Assembly: GCF_025370105.1 (NCBI RefSeq)
Contig: NZ_JANQBK010000001.1
Location: 434,001-498,000 of the forward strand
Direction: 5' to 3'
DNA: 64,000 nt
Source: Sphingomonas hylomeconis
GTDB lineage: Bacteria > Pseudomonadota > Alphaproteobacteria > Sphingomonadales > Sphingomonadaceae
In this document: piece by piece, positions 53,134 through 61,751 of the stretch
How positions within the stretch are numbered: the first letter of the stretch is position 1
Layout of the letters: each line of letters starts with the position of its first letter
The notes under the pieces: generated by a model
The model's input: the letters and a program-made list of their open reading frames with translations, nothing else
The model's database searches: none
Told to the model about the DNA's origin: nothing
Position numbers and translations under genes: made by a program

Positions 53134-53808
53134 ATGGGCGCATTCGAACAGATGACGATGTCCGACGGGGCAGCGATCGCGGTCTATCATGCGCAGCCTG
53201 CGGGAGCGCGGCGCGGCGGGCTGGTGCTGGTGCAGGAGATTTTCGGCGTCACCGGTCACATTCGCGACCTCGCCGAGGAATATGCCGCGGACGGGTACGA
53301 GGTGCTGGCGCCGGCGCTGTTCGATCGCGAGCATCCGGGGTTCGAAGCGGGCTATGACGCCGACGGTCTGGCGCGCGGCGTCGAACTGGCGCGGCAGGTG
53401 CACCCGTTCGATCTCAGCCTGGCCGACGTGCAGACCTGCGTCGACGCGCTGAAGGCTGAAGGGCCGGTGTTCGTCGTCGGCTATTGCTATGGTGGCTCGG
53501 TCGCCTGGTTCGCGGCGACGCGGATGACCGGCGTGGCGGCGGCGAGCGGCTATTATGGCAGCATGGTCCCCGCCGCGGCGGACGAAGTGCCCAAGGTACC
53601 GGTGATCCTGCATTTCGGACGGCACGATCACGGCATCCCGATGGAGGGGGTGGAGAAGGTGATCGCGGCGGATCATCCGAAGGCCACGGTCTATGTCTAC
53701 GAGGCGGGCCACGGCTTCAATTCGGACCGGCGCAAGGATTATCACGAGGCGAGCAGCGAGCTTGCCAAGCAGCGGACTTTAGAGTTGTTTGAGGCGCTTG
53801 GGGGCTGA
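53134..53808 (+). CDS. Dienelactone hydrolase family protein
   Basis: 224 residues, an alpha/beta hydrolase with a cysteine nucleophile: Cys118 in VVGYCYGG, Asp165 in FGRHDHGIP, His193 in EAGHGF, the complete triad of the DLH family. VLVQEIFGVTGHIRDL near the N-terminus is also characteristic; its Glu35 interacts with the catalytic cysteine in dienelactone hydrolase. Family members open dienelactones in chlorocatechol breakdown or act as general carboxylesterases. No catechol pathway genes are nearby, so substrate is open. Confidence 0.9.
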   Translation: MGAFEQMTMSDGAAIAVYHAQPAGARRGGLVLVQEIFGVTGHIRDLAEEYAADGYEVLAPALFDREHPGFEAGYDADGLARGVELARQVHPFDLSLADVQTCVDALKAEGPVFVVGYCYGGSVAWFAATRMTGVAAASGYYGSMVPAAADEVPKVPVILHFGRHDHGIPMEGVEKVIAADHPKATVYVYEAGHGFNSDRRKDYHEASSELAKQRTLELFEALGG

Positions 53809-53838
53809 TCAATGCCGCCTACATAGTGGGGGCACGGC

Positions 53839-55356
53839 ATGATCGGACGGCGATGGATACGATATTTGATTGGCGCGACAGCACTGGCGGCTATGCCCGG
53901 CGGTGTTGGGGCCAGCGACGGTGCGAAAAAGGCGGATAGAAAGCAGGAAGCCGCACTCGCCAAGCTGCAAGCGGCGGCAAGCGCGGCCGAGGCGGGAGAT
54001 TGCCGCAAAACGGCCAAGCTGGCGGGAGAAGTCATCGACAAGGACGCTTCGGTCTTACCGCCTAATCTGCGCGCCGCTGGGTACACGATGGCGGCATCGT
54101 GCGAAGTGGCATTGGGGGATCAGGCCAACGCCTATCGCCACGCTGTGTCGGGAACCGCGCTGATCGAGAGTCCGGATGAACTGTGGCACCTGCGCCTCAG
54201 CTTCGAGCTGGAGGGCCGGCGCTACGGCGATGCCGTCACCACCGTGGAAGTGATGATGCAGGGCAGGGGGGCGGCGCTCAATTCGGTGCCCGAGCAATGG
54301 TTTTATCAAATGGACAATGCGCTCAAGGCGGACGGGCCAAAGCCGTTGCGCCGGCGATTGCTTGCCGTCTTGGCGAGCGGCAGCTATATTCCCGATACGC
54401 CTGCTGCTTCGGTCGATCCGTTCCGCATCCGGTATGCCCGATTGCTCGACGAAGCAGGCGACGCCGCGGCGGCCAAGCACACGATCGAACAGATCGAAGA
54501 CCCGAGCACGTTGCTGGATGCCAGCCTCGATCCGCGTCTCCGGAAATTTGTGCCTGCCGATCTCGATCTGCGCCGCCAAGTGGAGCTTAAGTTGGCAGAG
54601 TTGAGGACCGTGATGCAGCTCCGATCCGAATTCCTTGGGCCGTTAATCTATGCGGCGACCTATTTGCGTGTTTTAGGCAGACCGGCTGAAGCGCTTGCGC
54701 TGCTCGATTCCGTGAAAAGCAAGACGGCCGATCCCAAGGCGTTCATCGATCGTGACAAACAATTGCCCTGGTGGTGGGACGCCCGCGCGCGCGCCTACAC
54801 TATGCTGGGCCGCTACGATGATGAAGTGGCGGCCTATCGCTCGGGCGCTGGCGTAAACGAAAATGGTGGCGTGAATGTCAGCCAGACGGTCAACCTGGCA
54901 CAAACGCAGGTGGAGATAGGGCGACCGGCCGACGCACTCGATACACTGAAGGTATTCGATGACGCCGCGCCGAATGCGAGTCCGTTCGGCATCATGCAGA
55001 TCCGCTTCACCAGGGCGTGTGCGCGGATGTTGCTTGGCAAGCTGGCCGAGGCGGATCAGGACGTGCAGTTCGTGCGCGATCACGAAAAGGATGCGCCGCA
55101 GACGGTGACGGAAACGCTGTTGTGCATCGGCGATCTTGACGGAGCGGCTGCGTCGCTTGTCCGGCATCTGGATGACCCAGAAGAACGCGCCAGTGCGTTG
55201 AGGTACGTGAGCGAGTTCGATGTTCCCCCGGTTACGCCGCCGCCAAGCCCGATTGTCGTGAATTTGCCGAAGATAAAGGCCCGTGCAGACGTGAAGGCTG
55301 CGATCGTGCGTGCGGGCGGCGCACGGCAATTCAACATCCAGCAGGTCTCATTCTGA
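53839..55356 (+). CDS. Exported helical-repeat (TPR-like) protein
   Basis: 505 residues. A signal peptide (about 1-25, ending GVGAS) and helix-turn-helix pairs along the whole length resemble TPR repeats without strict consensus (for example AAGYTMAASCEVALGDQANAYRHAV; NLAQTQVEIGRPADALDTLKVF; ARAYTMLGRYDDEVAAYRSGA). A proline-rich segment (DVPPVTPPPSPIVV) near 465 precedes a C-terminal tail. Periplasmic scaffold role is possible. Base composition is slightly less GC-rich than its neighbours. No family recognised beyond the TPR-like fold. Confidence 0.72.
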   Translation: MIGRRWIRYLIGATALAAMPGGVGASDGAKKADRKQEAALAKLQAAASAAEAGDCRKTAKLAGEVIDKDASVLPPNLRAAGYTMAASCEVALGDQANAYRHAVSGTALIESPDELWHLRLSFELEGRRYGDAVTTVEVMMQGRGAALNSVPEQWFYQMDNALKADGPKPLRRRLLAVLASGSYIPDTPAASVDPFRIRYARLLDEAGDAAAAKHTIEQIEDPSTLLDASLDPRLRKFVPADLDLRRQVELKLAELRTVMQLRSEFLGPLIYAATYLRVLGRPAEALALLDSVKSKTADPKAFIDRDKQLPWWWDARARAYTMLGRYDDEVAAYRSGAGVNENGGVNVSQTVNLAQTQVEIGRPADALDTLKVFDDAAPNASPFGIMQIRFTRACARMLLGKLAEADQDVQFVRDHEKDAPQTVTETLLCIGDLDGAAASLVRHLDDPEERASALRYVSEFDVPPVTPPPSPIVVNLPKIKARADVKAAIVRAGGARQFNIQQVSF

Positions 55357-55420
55357 CGTCTGGCGCTTTGGCGGCAAGGCACGGGATGTGCGGGATGCAC
55401 CGAACGCCTATGTTCAGCGC

Positions 55421-56455
55421 ATGACCCAGCCCCTTATCGATCCCGACACCGCCTGGGCGGCGTTCGCCGCGCGCGATCGGGCATATGATGGCCGGCTGGT
55501 AATCGCGGTGAAGACCACCGGCATCTACTGCAAGCCGAGCTGCGCGGCGCGGCATCCGCGGCGCGAGAATGTCGAGTTCCATGCCGATGCGACGTCGGCA
55601 CGGGCGGCGGGCTTTCGCGCATGCCTGCGGTGCCTGCCGGACGATATCGGGCGCGATCGGATCGCGGTGGCGCGCGCGGTCGCCCTGCTCGAATCGGCCG
55701 AGGAGATGATCGGGCTGGAGGCGCTGGCCGCCGATGTCGGCTATGCGCCGCATCATTTCCATCGGCTGTTCAAGCGCGCGACCGGGGTGACGCCGGCGGC
55801 CTATGCACGCGGGCTGAAGGCGCGGGCGGCGGCGGCGGCGTTGACCGCGGAGATCAGCGTGACGGCGGCGATCTACGAAGCGGGCTATTCTGCGCCGAGC
55901 CGCTTCTATGCCGATGCCGCGCCGCGGCTGGGGATGACGCCCTCGGCCTGGCAGCGCGGCGGGGCGGGGGTGACGATCCGCTGGACGCTGGCGGATACCA
56001 GCCTGGGGCCGATGCTGGTCGCGGCGACCGACAAGGGGCTGTGCCGGATTTCGTTCGACGAGGACGAGCATGCCTTGGCGCTGCGGTTTCCGAAGGCGGA
56101 GATCGTGCGAGGCGGCGCGGCGCTGGCGGATCTGGCGGCGGACGTGGTGGCCAGCGTCGAATCCCCCCAGCGTGATCTCGATCTGCCACTCGACGTGCGG
56201 GGCACGGCGTTTCAGGAGGCGGTTTGGCAGGCACTGAGGCGCATCCCGATCGGGGAGACATTGTCCTATGCCGAACTGGCGGCGGCGGCGGGGGCGCCCG
56301 GCGCGGTGCGCGCGGCGGGAACGGCGTGTGGGGCGAATCCGGTGGCAGTTGCGGTGCCGTGCCACCGCGTGCAGCGCGCGGACGGCGCGATCGGCGGCTA
56401 TGCCTATGGCGCGGATCGCAAGGCGGTTCTGCTAAAGCGCGAGGGCGTCGAGTAG
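55421..56455 (+). CDS. ada: Bifunctional regulator/methyltransferase Ada
   Basis: 344 residues from ATG 55421. The N-terminal AdaA domain has the four zinc cysteines Cys37, Cys41, Cys68 and Cys71 (YCKPSC; CLRC), one of which accepts methyl groups from DNA phosphotriesters. The AraC-type helix-turn-helix follows (about 80-170, VGYAPHHFHRLFKRATGVTPAAYARG). The C-terminal O6-alkylguanine transferase domain ends with the active-site Cys314 in VPCHRV. Methylated Ada activates alkylation repair genes. No alkB follows; the next gene is a CPBP protease. Confidence 0.95.
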   Translation: MTQPLIDPDTAWAAFAARDRAYDGRLVIAVKTTGIYCKPSCAARHPRRENVEFHADATSARAAGFRACLRCLPDDIGRDRIAVARAVALLESAEEMIGLEALAADVGYAPHHFHRLFKRATGVTPAAYARGLKARAAAAALTAEISVTAAIYEAGYSAPSRFYADAAPRLGMTPSAWQRGGAGVTIRWTLADTSLGPMLVAATDKGLCRISFDEDEHALALRFPKAEIVRGGAALADLAADVVASVESPQRDLDLPLDVRGTAFQEAVWQALRRIPIGETLSYAELAAAAGAPGAVRAAGTACGANPVAVAVPCHRVQRADGAIGGYAYGADRKAVLLKREGVE

Positions 56456-56583
56456 CGCTGCGCTTCCCCGGTAAATCGTGTCGCGATTGGCCCGGCGTCC
56501 GCCGAGGAAGGAATAAGCTATAGACTGTGGCCGGTTCTCTTTATCGGCAATGCAGCTAAGACCCCGCGTCAAAGGGGATCCCG

Positions 56584-57483
56584 ATGCTACCGTCCGAACC
56601 GACCACGCCGCCGAACAGCCTCGTCTGGCGCATCATCCATTTTCCGCTCGTGCTGCTGGCGCTCGGCATCGTGACGATCGCCGCGGCGGGCGCTCTTGCC
56701 AGCCTGATCCGCCCGTTCTTTCCGGTCGAGCGGACCGGGCCGCTGGCGATCCTCTTCTCGCTCATCGTCGCGGCCATTTTCATCGCGGCATACAGCCTGT
56801 TCGTGCGCTGGATCGAGCGTCGGCCGGTGGACGAGTTCGGCGCGAAGGGCTGGTCGCGGGAGCTTGGTGGCGGGCTGCTGGCAGGACTGATCCTGTTTTC
56901 GATCGTTATCGGCATCATCGCCGCCCTGGGCGGGTACCGCGTTATCGGCAGCAATCCGGCGACGGCGCTCTATCCGGCGATCGCCATCGCGATCACCTCC
57001 GGCGTGACCGAGGAAATCGTGCTGCGCGGCCTGTTCTTTCGGCTGATCGAGCGGCTGGCGGGCAGCTGGATCGCGCTGATCCTGTCGGCAGCGCTGTTCG
57101 GCGCGTTGCATCTCGGCAATGCGAATGCGACCTGGTTCGCCGGCCTGGCAATTGCGCTGGAGGCGGGCGTGATGCTGGCGGCGCTGTACATGCTGACGCG
57201 GCGGTTATGGGCGGCGATCGGGCTGCACGCCGCGTGGAACTTCACGCAGGGCGGGATCTACGGCGTGGCGGTGTCGGGGTTCGACATGGGCGGCCTGCCA
57301 CGTGCCCGGATCTCCGGACCGGATCTGCTGACCGGCGGGGCGTTCGGGGCGGAGGCCTCATTGCCGGCGATCGTCGTGTGCACCGCGTTCGGCATCGTGC
57401 TTTTGATCGTCGCGCATCGCCGCGGCCGGTTCGTCGCGCCGCTATGGGTGCGGCGCCGTCAGGGCGCCGGCTTGCACGAATAG
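56584..57483 (+). CDS. CPBP-family intramembrane metalloprotease
   Basis: 299 residues with eight or so hydrophobic segments. The Rce1/CAAX-protease motifs are present in order: Glu-Glu in TEEIVLRGLFFRLIE, a histidine in FGALHLGNAN, and the third motif HAAWNFTQGGIYG. These residues form the membrane-embedded active site of the ABI/CPBP family. Bacterial members are mostly uncharacterised; some process peptides or confer bacteriocin immunity. Its last 25 bases overlap the 3' end of the convergent serine protease gene. Confidence 0.87.
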   Translation: MLPSEPTTPPNSLVWRIIHFPLVLLALGIVTIAAAGALASLIRPFFPVERTGPLAILFSLIVAAIFIAAYSLFVRWIERRPVDEFGAKGWSRELGGGLLAGLILFSIVIGIIAALGGYRVIGSNPATALYPAIAIAITSGVTEEIVLRGLFFRLIERLAGSWIALILSAALFGALHLGNANATWFAGLAIALEAGVMLAALYMLTRRLWAAIGLHAAWNFTQGGIYGVAVSGFDMGGLPRARISGPDLLTGGAFGAEASLPAIVVCTAFGIVLLIVAHRRGRFVAPLWVRRRQGAGLHE

Positions 57484-58970
57484 ACGATCCGCTCGTTCGG
57501 CAGCGGCGGCAGCGTGGCGCGGATCGCCGCCTGCTGCGTCGAGAGATTGGCGCGGGCCGCGATGTCCGGCGAGCAGGCCTTGACGCTCACCTGGCTGCGA
57601 ATCTTCCGCGCCGCGTCCATCTGCGCGGCGCCGAGCAGGTAGCGCGTGTTGGTGTAGCGCTTCGTCGCGGGATCGAATTGCAGCACCGAGACGGTCTGGT
57701 CCTCCGACGGCACCAGGATGCGATCCCATTTGCTGCCATTTTCCGCATATTGCGTACGACCGTTCATGCAGCCGCCCTGCTGCCAATCGAGCGCGACGTC
57801 GTCGAGCGACGAGACGGTGACGCGACTGCGCGCCGGGACGACGGTGCACACCAACTTGCCGAGCGCGGCATCGCTGTTGACCGTGGGCGCGATCGCCGGC
57901 GCGGCGGGGGGCAGGATCGGCTCGCCGCTGGGACGCGTGACGAACACGGCGAGCGCAGCGACGAAGGCCAGTGCGGCGCCGGCGGCCACCCAGATCGCCG
58001 GCTGGCGCTTCCCGCGGAGTTCCAGGAAGCCGGCGGCGCCGATCGCAAGCACCCCGGCCGCGAGCAGGACGGCGGCGAGCGCGATGATATTCTCGCGCGT
58101 GCGCTGTGCGTCGTCGCGCGCTTTCACCAAAGCGGCGGCGCGCGCTTCGGCGGCCTTGGTCGCGGCGTCGTTCTTGGCGCGCGTGGCATCGGCCGCGGCG
58201 AGCGCATCGGCATCGCTATCCTGGCGCAATTGTTCGGCTAGGCTGGTGCACGGCGTGCCGACCCCGGCAAACGGCTGCTTTGCAGCGTTGAGGAAGCGGA
58301 TCAGTTCGACATCGGCGATGGCGAAACCGAAGCTGGTATCGCCGTCCTCGCCGCGGGTCAGCGCCGAATTGACGCCGATCACACGGCCGCACGGATCGAG
58401 CAGCGGGCCGCCGGAATTGCCGCGCGCAATGCCGGCGGTGTGCAACAGCACCTGCACGTCGGACATCACGCGCGCGCCGGAAAACACGCCTTCCGAGCGG
58501 ATCGGGGAGAGCGGGCGGATATAGTCGGCGGAACTGCGCGCGGTGGCGAGATCGACGTTGCCGGGATAGCCCAGCGCCGTCACCGAGCCGCCTTCATCGA
58601 CCGGGCCGGTGTACAGTGCCAATGTCGGCAGGCGCAGGCCCTGAAACTCGATCAACGCCAGATCGCGCGCCGTATCGATCGCGATCACCTTGCCCTGATA
58701 GGATTTGTCGCCTTCCGAAGGCACCACGCCGACCACGACGTTATCGGGATAGCGTGCGGCGAGCTCGACGACATGCGCGTTGGTGACGATGCGGTTGGGC
58801 GCGACAGCGAAGCCGCTGCCATGGCCGAACCCGACAACCTCGTTATCGACGACGGCGATCGTCACTACCCGGACCACGCCGCGCGCGGCGGCCGAAATAT
58901 CGTCGGCGTGAGCTGGCGCGGCGATGCCGAGCAGGCAAGTGAGCAACAGGAGCAAGCGCGTGAGGGTCAT
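57459..58970 (-). CDS. Membrane-anchored trypsin-like serine protease (S1C/HtrA-like catalytic domain)
   Basis: 503 residues from ATG 58970. Signal peptide 1-22 (ends APAHA), then a chymotrypsin-fold domain with the catalytic triad His66 (IVTNAHVV), Asp103 (TARDLALI) and Ser186 (ARGNSGGPL). There is no PDZ. An Ala-rich coiled segment (about 255-295) and two hydrophobic helices (about 300-320 and 330-352) follow, then a C-terminal domain with several cysteines. The protease domain would face the periplasm. An in-frame ATG at 59006 would precede the signal peptide and is less likely. Confidence 0.84.
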   Translation of the reverse strand: MTLTRLLLLLTCLLGIAAPAHADDISAAARGVVRVVTIAVVDNEVVGFGHGSGFAVAPNRIVTNAHVVELAARYPDNVVVGVVPSEGDKSYQGKVIAIDTARDLALIEFQGLRLPTLALYTGPVDEGGSVTALGYPGNVDLATARSSADYIRPLSPIRSEGVFSGARVMSDVQVLLHTAGIARGNSGGPLLDPCGRVIGVNSALTRGEDGDTSFGFAIADVELIRFLNAAKQPFAGVGTPCTSLAEQLRQDSDADALAAADATRAKNDAATKAAEARAAALVKARDDAQRTRENIIALAAVLLAAGVLAIGAAGFLELRGKRQPAIWVAAGAALAFVAALAVFVTRPSGEPILPPAAPAIAPTVNSDAALGKLVCTVVPARSRVTVSSLDDVALDWQQGGCMNGRTQYAENGSKWDRILVPSEDQTVSVLQFDPATKRYTNTRYLLGAAQMDAARKIRSQVSVKACSPDIAARANLSTQQAAIRATLPPLPNERIVYSCKPAP

Positions 58971-59018
58971 GGCAGCGACTCTCTCAGCAAACGCCGTGCG
59001 CATCAAGGACGGCCGGGC

Positions 59019-61190
59019 TCAAACAAAGCTGTATGGGTCTATATCCACCGTGACGCGTACCTTGCTCGACCAGTCGAGCGCACCGAGCCAAGTGCGGATC
59101 ACATCCTGCACGTCGAGCGCGCGGCGCGCGTGGACCAGTAGGCGGAAGCGGTGACGGCCGCGCAGCATGGCGAGCGGGGCGGGGGCGGGGCCGTAGGTTT
59201 CCATGCCGTCGACCTGCGGTGCGGTACGTCCGATCAATGTAGCGATCTCTTGCGCGGCGGCCTTATCCTCGCTCGACACGACGATGCCGGCGAAGCGCCC
59301 GAAGGGCGGCGCGCCGGCCTCGCGGCGGGAGTCGGTTTCGGCGGCGTAGAAGGCTTCTGCATCGCCGGTGATCAGCGCGCGCATCACCGGCGTGTCCGGG
59401 CTGTGGGTCTGGATATAAACGTGACCGGGCTTGGCACCGCGGCCGGCGCGGCCGGCGACTTGCATGATCTGCTGGAAGGTGCGCTCGCTCGCGCGCAGAT
59501 CACCGCCATTGAGCCCAAGATCGGCGTCGATCACGCCGACCAGGGTGAGGTTGGGGAAGTGATAGCCTTTGGTCACGAGCTGCGTGCCGACGACGATGTC
59601 GATATCGTGCGCTTCCATCCGCGCGACGAACTCCGCCGCCTTGGCTGGTGACCAGATCGTGTCCGACGTGACCACCGCCGTTTTCGCTTCGGGGAATAGC
59701 GCCTTCACCTCATCTGCAATCCGCTCCACGCCGGGGCCGACCGCGACCAAGGTGTCCTCGTTGCCGCATTCGGGGCAGGCGCGCGGGGTGGGTTCGAGAT
59801 GCCCGCAATGGTGGCACGTGATGCGCTGGATCAGCCGGTGCTCGACCATCCAGGCGGTACAGTTGGGGCATTGGAAGCGATGGCCGCAGGTGCGGCACAA
59901 GGTGAGCGGCGCATAGCCGCGGCGGTTGAGGAACAGCAGCACCTGCTCGCGGCGGGCGAGCGTTTCTTCCATCGCCTTGACCAGCGGCGGCGCGATCCAC
60001 CGGCCGCGATCCGGCGGCGACTGGATGAGGTCGATCGGTTCGATCGCGGGCATTTCGGCGGCGCCCCAGCGGCCGGGCAGCTTGAGCTCGGCGTAACGGC
60101 CCAGCGCCACCTGCTGGCGCGTCTCGATCGCCGGCGTGGCGGACGCCAGAATGACCGGGCAGCCCTCGAACTTACCGCGCATCACGGCGACGTCGCGCGC
60201 GTGATAGTGGACGCCTTCCTCCTGCTTGAAGCTGGTCTCATGCGCTTCGTCGACGACGATCAGACCGAGGTTGGCGTAAGGCAGGAACAAGGCGGAGCGC
60301 GCGCCGACCGTGACCAGCGCCTGGCCGGTGGCGATGGCGCGCCAGGCGCGGCGGCGTTGCGAGCTGCGCAGACCCGAATGCCAGGCGATCGGCTCGCAGC
60401 CGAAGCGCGCCGTGAAGCGCTTGAGGAACGGCTCGGTCAGCGCGATTTCGGGCAGCAGCACCAGCGTCTGCCGGCCTTCGCGGATCGCCTCGGCGATCGC
60501 CTCGAAATAGACTTCGGTCTTGCCCGATCCGGTAACCCCATCGAGCAGCGTGGGGTGGAATTCGTGGGCCGCGACATTGGCAACGAGCGTGGCCGAGGCG
60601 GCGCGCTGGTCGGGCGACAGCGCGGGCTGGTGATGATCCGGATCGGGTAGCGGATAGGGGCTGTCGATATCGACCTGCAGCGCCTCCAGCGCGCCGACCT
60701 TGACCAGACCGCGGATCACCGCGTCGGACACGTCGGCGACCGTCGCCAGTTCGCGGATCAGCCCCTGGCGGTCGCCGATCCGCTCCAGCGCCTGCTCACG
60801 CTGTGGGGTCAGACGATCGGGCACCTCGCCGGTGGCGCGATATTCGGTAATCGTCTTGACGCCCTCGAGTGCGGAGGAGGACGGCATCGCCATGCGCACC
60901 ACCGCGGCGGCAGGCGCGAGATAATAATCCGCCGTCCATTCGATGAGGCGGCGGAGCGGTTCGCCGAGCGGCGGCACGTCGACCACGCCGACCAGATTGC
61001 GCAGCCGATTGTCGCCGACCTCGGCGTCGGACGGCATGCGCTCGGGCTCCCACACCACGCCGAGCAATTGCCGGGGCCCCAGCGGCGCGATGACGATCGA
61101 GCCCGGCTGGACGCTCATGCCGTGCGGCACGCGGTAATCCAGCGGCCCGAGCGCGGAATTGAGGACGAGGACACGGGCGCGGGAGGACAT
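59019..61190 (-). CDS. priA: Primosomal protein N' (replication restart helicase PriA)
   Basis: 723 residues from ATG 61190, the family's usual length. The N-terminal 3'-end-binding domain (LVLNSALGPLDYRVPHG; IVIAPLGPRQLLGVVW) is followed by a helicase core with Walker A GVTGSGKTEVYF and VDEAHETSFKQ. Eight zinc-binding cysteines sit inside the core (CRTCGHRFQCPNC; CHHCG; CPECG). PriA rebuilds stalled forks and loads the replisome. A longer in-frame upstream region reads antisense to another gene and is rejected. Confidence 0.96.
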   Translation of the reverse strand: MSSRARVLVLNSALGPLDYRVPHGMSVQPGSIVIAPLGPRQLLGVVWEPERMPSDAEVGDNRLRNLVGVVDVPPLGEPLRRLIEWTADYYLAPAAAVVRMAMPSSSALEGVKTITEYRATGEVPDRLTPQREQALERIGDRQGLIRELATVADVSDAVIRGLVKVGALEALQVDIDSPYPLPDPDHHQPALSPDQRAASATLVANVAAHEFHPTLLDGVTGSGKTEVYFEAIAEAIREGRQTLVLLPEIALTEPFLKRFTARFGCEPIAWHSGLRSSQRRRAWRAIATGQALVTVGARSALFLPYANLGLIVVDEAHETSFKQEEGVHYHARDVAVMRGKFEGCPVILASATPAIETRQQVALGRYAELKLPGRWGAAEMPAIEPIDLIQSPPDRGRWIAPPLVKAMEETLARREQVLLFLNRRGYAPLTLCRTCGHRFQCPNCTAWMVEHRLIQRITCHHCGHLEPTPRACPECGNEDTLVAVGPGVERIADEVKALFPEAKTAVVTSDTIWSPAKAAEFVARMEAHDIDIVVGTQLVTKGYHFPNLTLVGVIDADLGLNGGDLRASERTFQQIMQVAGRAGRGAKPGHVYIQTHSPDTPVMRALITGDAEAFYAAETDSRREAGAPPFGRFAGIVVSSEDKAAAQEIATLIGRTAPQVDGMETYGPAPAPLAMLRGRHRFRLLVHARRALDVQDVIRTWLGALDWSSKVRVTVDIDPYSFV

Positions 61191-61243
61191 GTGGGTGCAT
61201 ATGGCTTCGGGCGGCGCTAGAGGGAAGGGACGCTTTCCAGGAG

Positions 61244-61726
61244 ATGCCCGTGCCGATGTTGCTGACCGCGTTGATCCTGGCCCAGTCGGCAATGCCGATG
61301 GCGCATGGCGCCCATGGGATTGAGACACCCGAGCCGGTGTGCGTGCGCGCAGGCGACCTGCCGCCCGCGTTTCGCGGCTGGAACATGATGCCGGGGACCG
61401 TGCTGCAACCGACCGTGCCGGTGATCGCGCGCGCGCGGCCGGCGGCGCGCACGCCATGGGCGGTGCGGCCGGCCAAGCCGGGGCCGGGCGCGGTGCTGCG
61501 TTTCTCGATCGCTCGTGCCGGCGTGTACCAGATCGGGCTGAGCAACGGCGCCTGGGTCGACGTGGTGCGCGGGCGGCGCGCGCTGGCACCGATCGCGCAC
61601 GGCCACGGCCCGCTCTGCACCGGCCTGCGCAAGATCGTCGATTACCGGCTCGTACGCGGCAGTTATGCGCTGCAGCTGGCGGCAATGCCGGAACCGACCA
61701 CGCGCGTGATGCTGGTACGCAGATAG
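61244..61726 (+). CDS. Hypothetical secreted protein
   Basis: 160 residues with an N-terminal hydrophobic signal (LLTALILAQSAMPMAHG). The mature part has GVYQIGLSNGAWVDVVRG and CTGLRKIVDYRLVRGSYALQLAAM, which suggests a small all-beta, carbohydrate-binding-like or sandwich fold, with cysteines at about residues 33 and 126 able to form a disulfide. It is divergent from priA across 53 bases and convergent with the cyclase gene. Family not recognised. Confidence 0.65.
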   Translation: MPVPMLLTALILAQSAMPMAHGAHGIETPEPVCVRAGDLPPAFRGWNMMPGTVLQPTVPVIARARPAARTPWAVRPAKPGPGAVLRFSIARAGVYQIGLSNGAWVDVVRGRRALAPIAHGHGPLCTGLRKIVDYRLVRGSYALQLAAMPEPTTRVMLVRR

Positions 61727-61751
61727 CGTACCGCGCCCGATCCGCGGCGGG

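Noticed and set aside
61191..61685. N-terminal extension of PriA by 165 residues
   Set aside because: Antisense to the secreted-protein gene at 61244-61726, and the composition is Pro/Arg/Ala-rich. PriA family length is met from ATG 61190.
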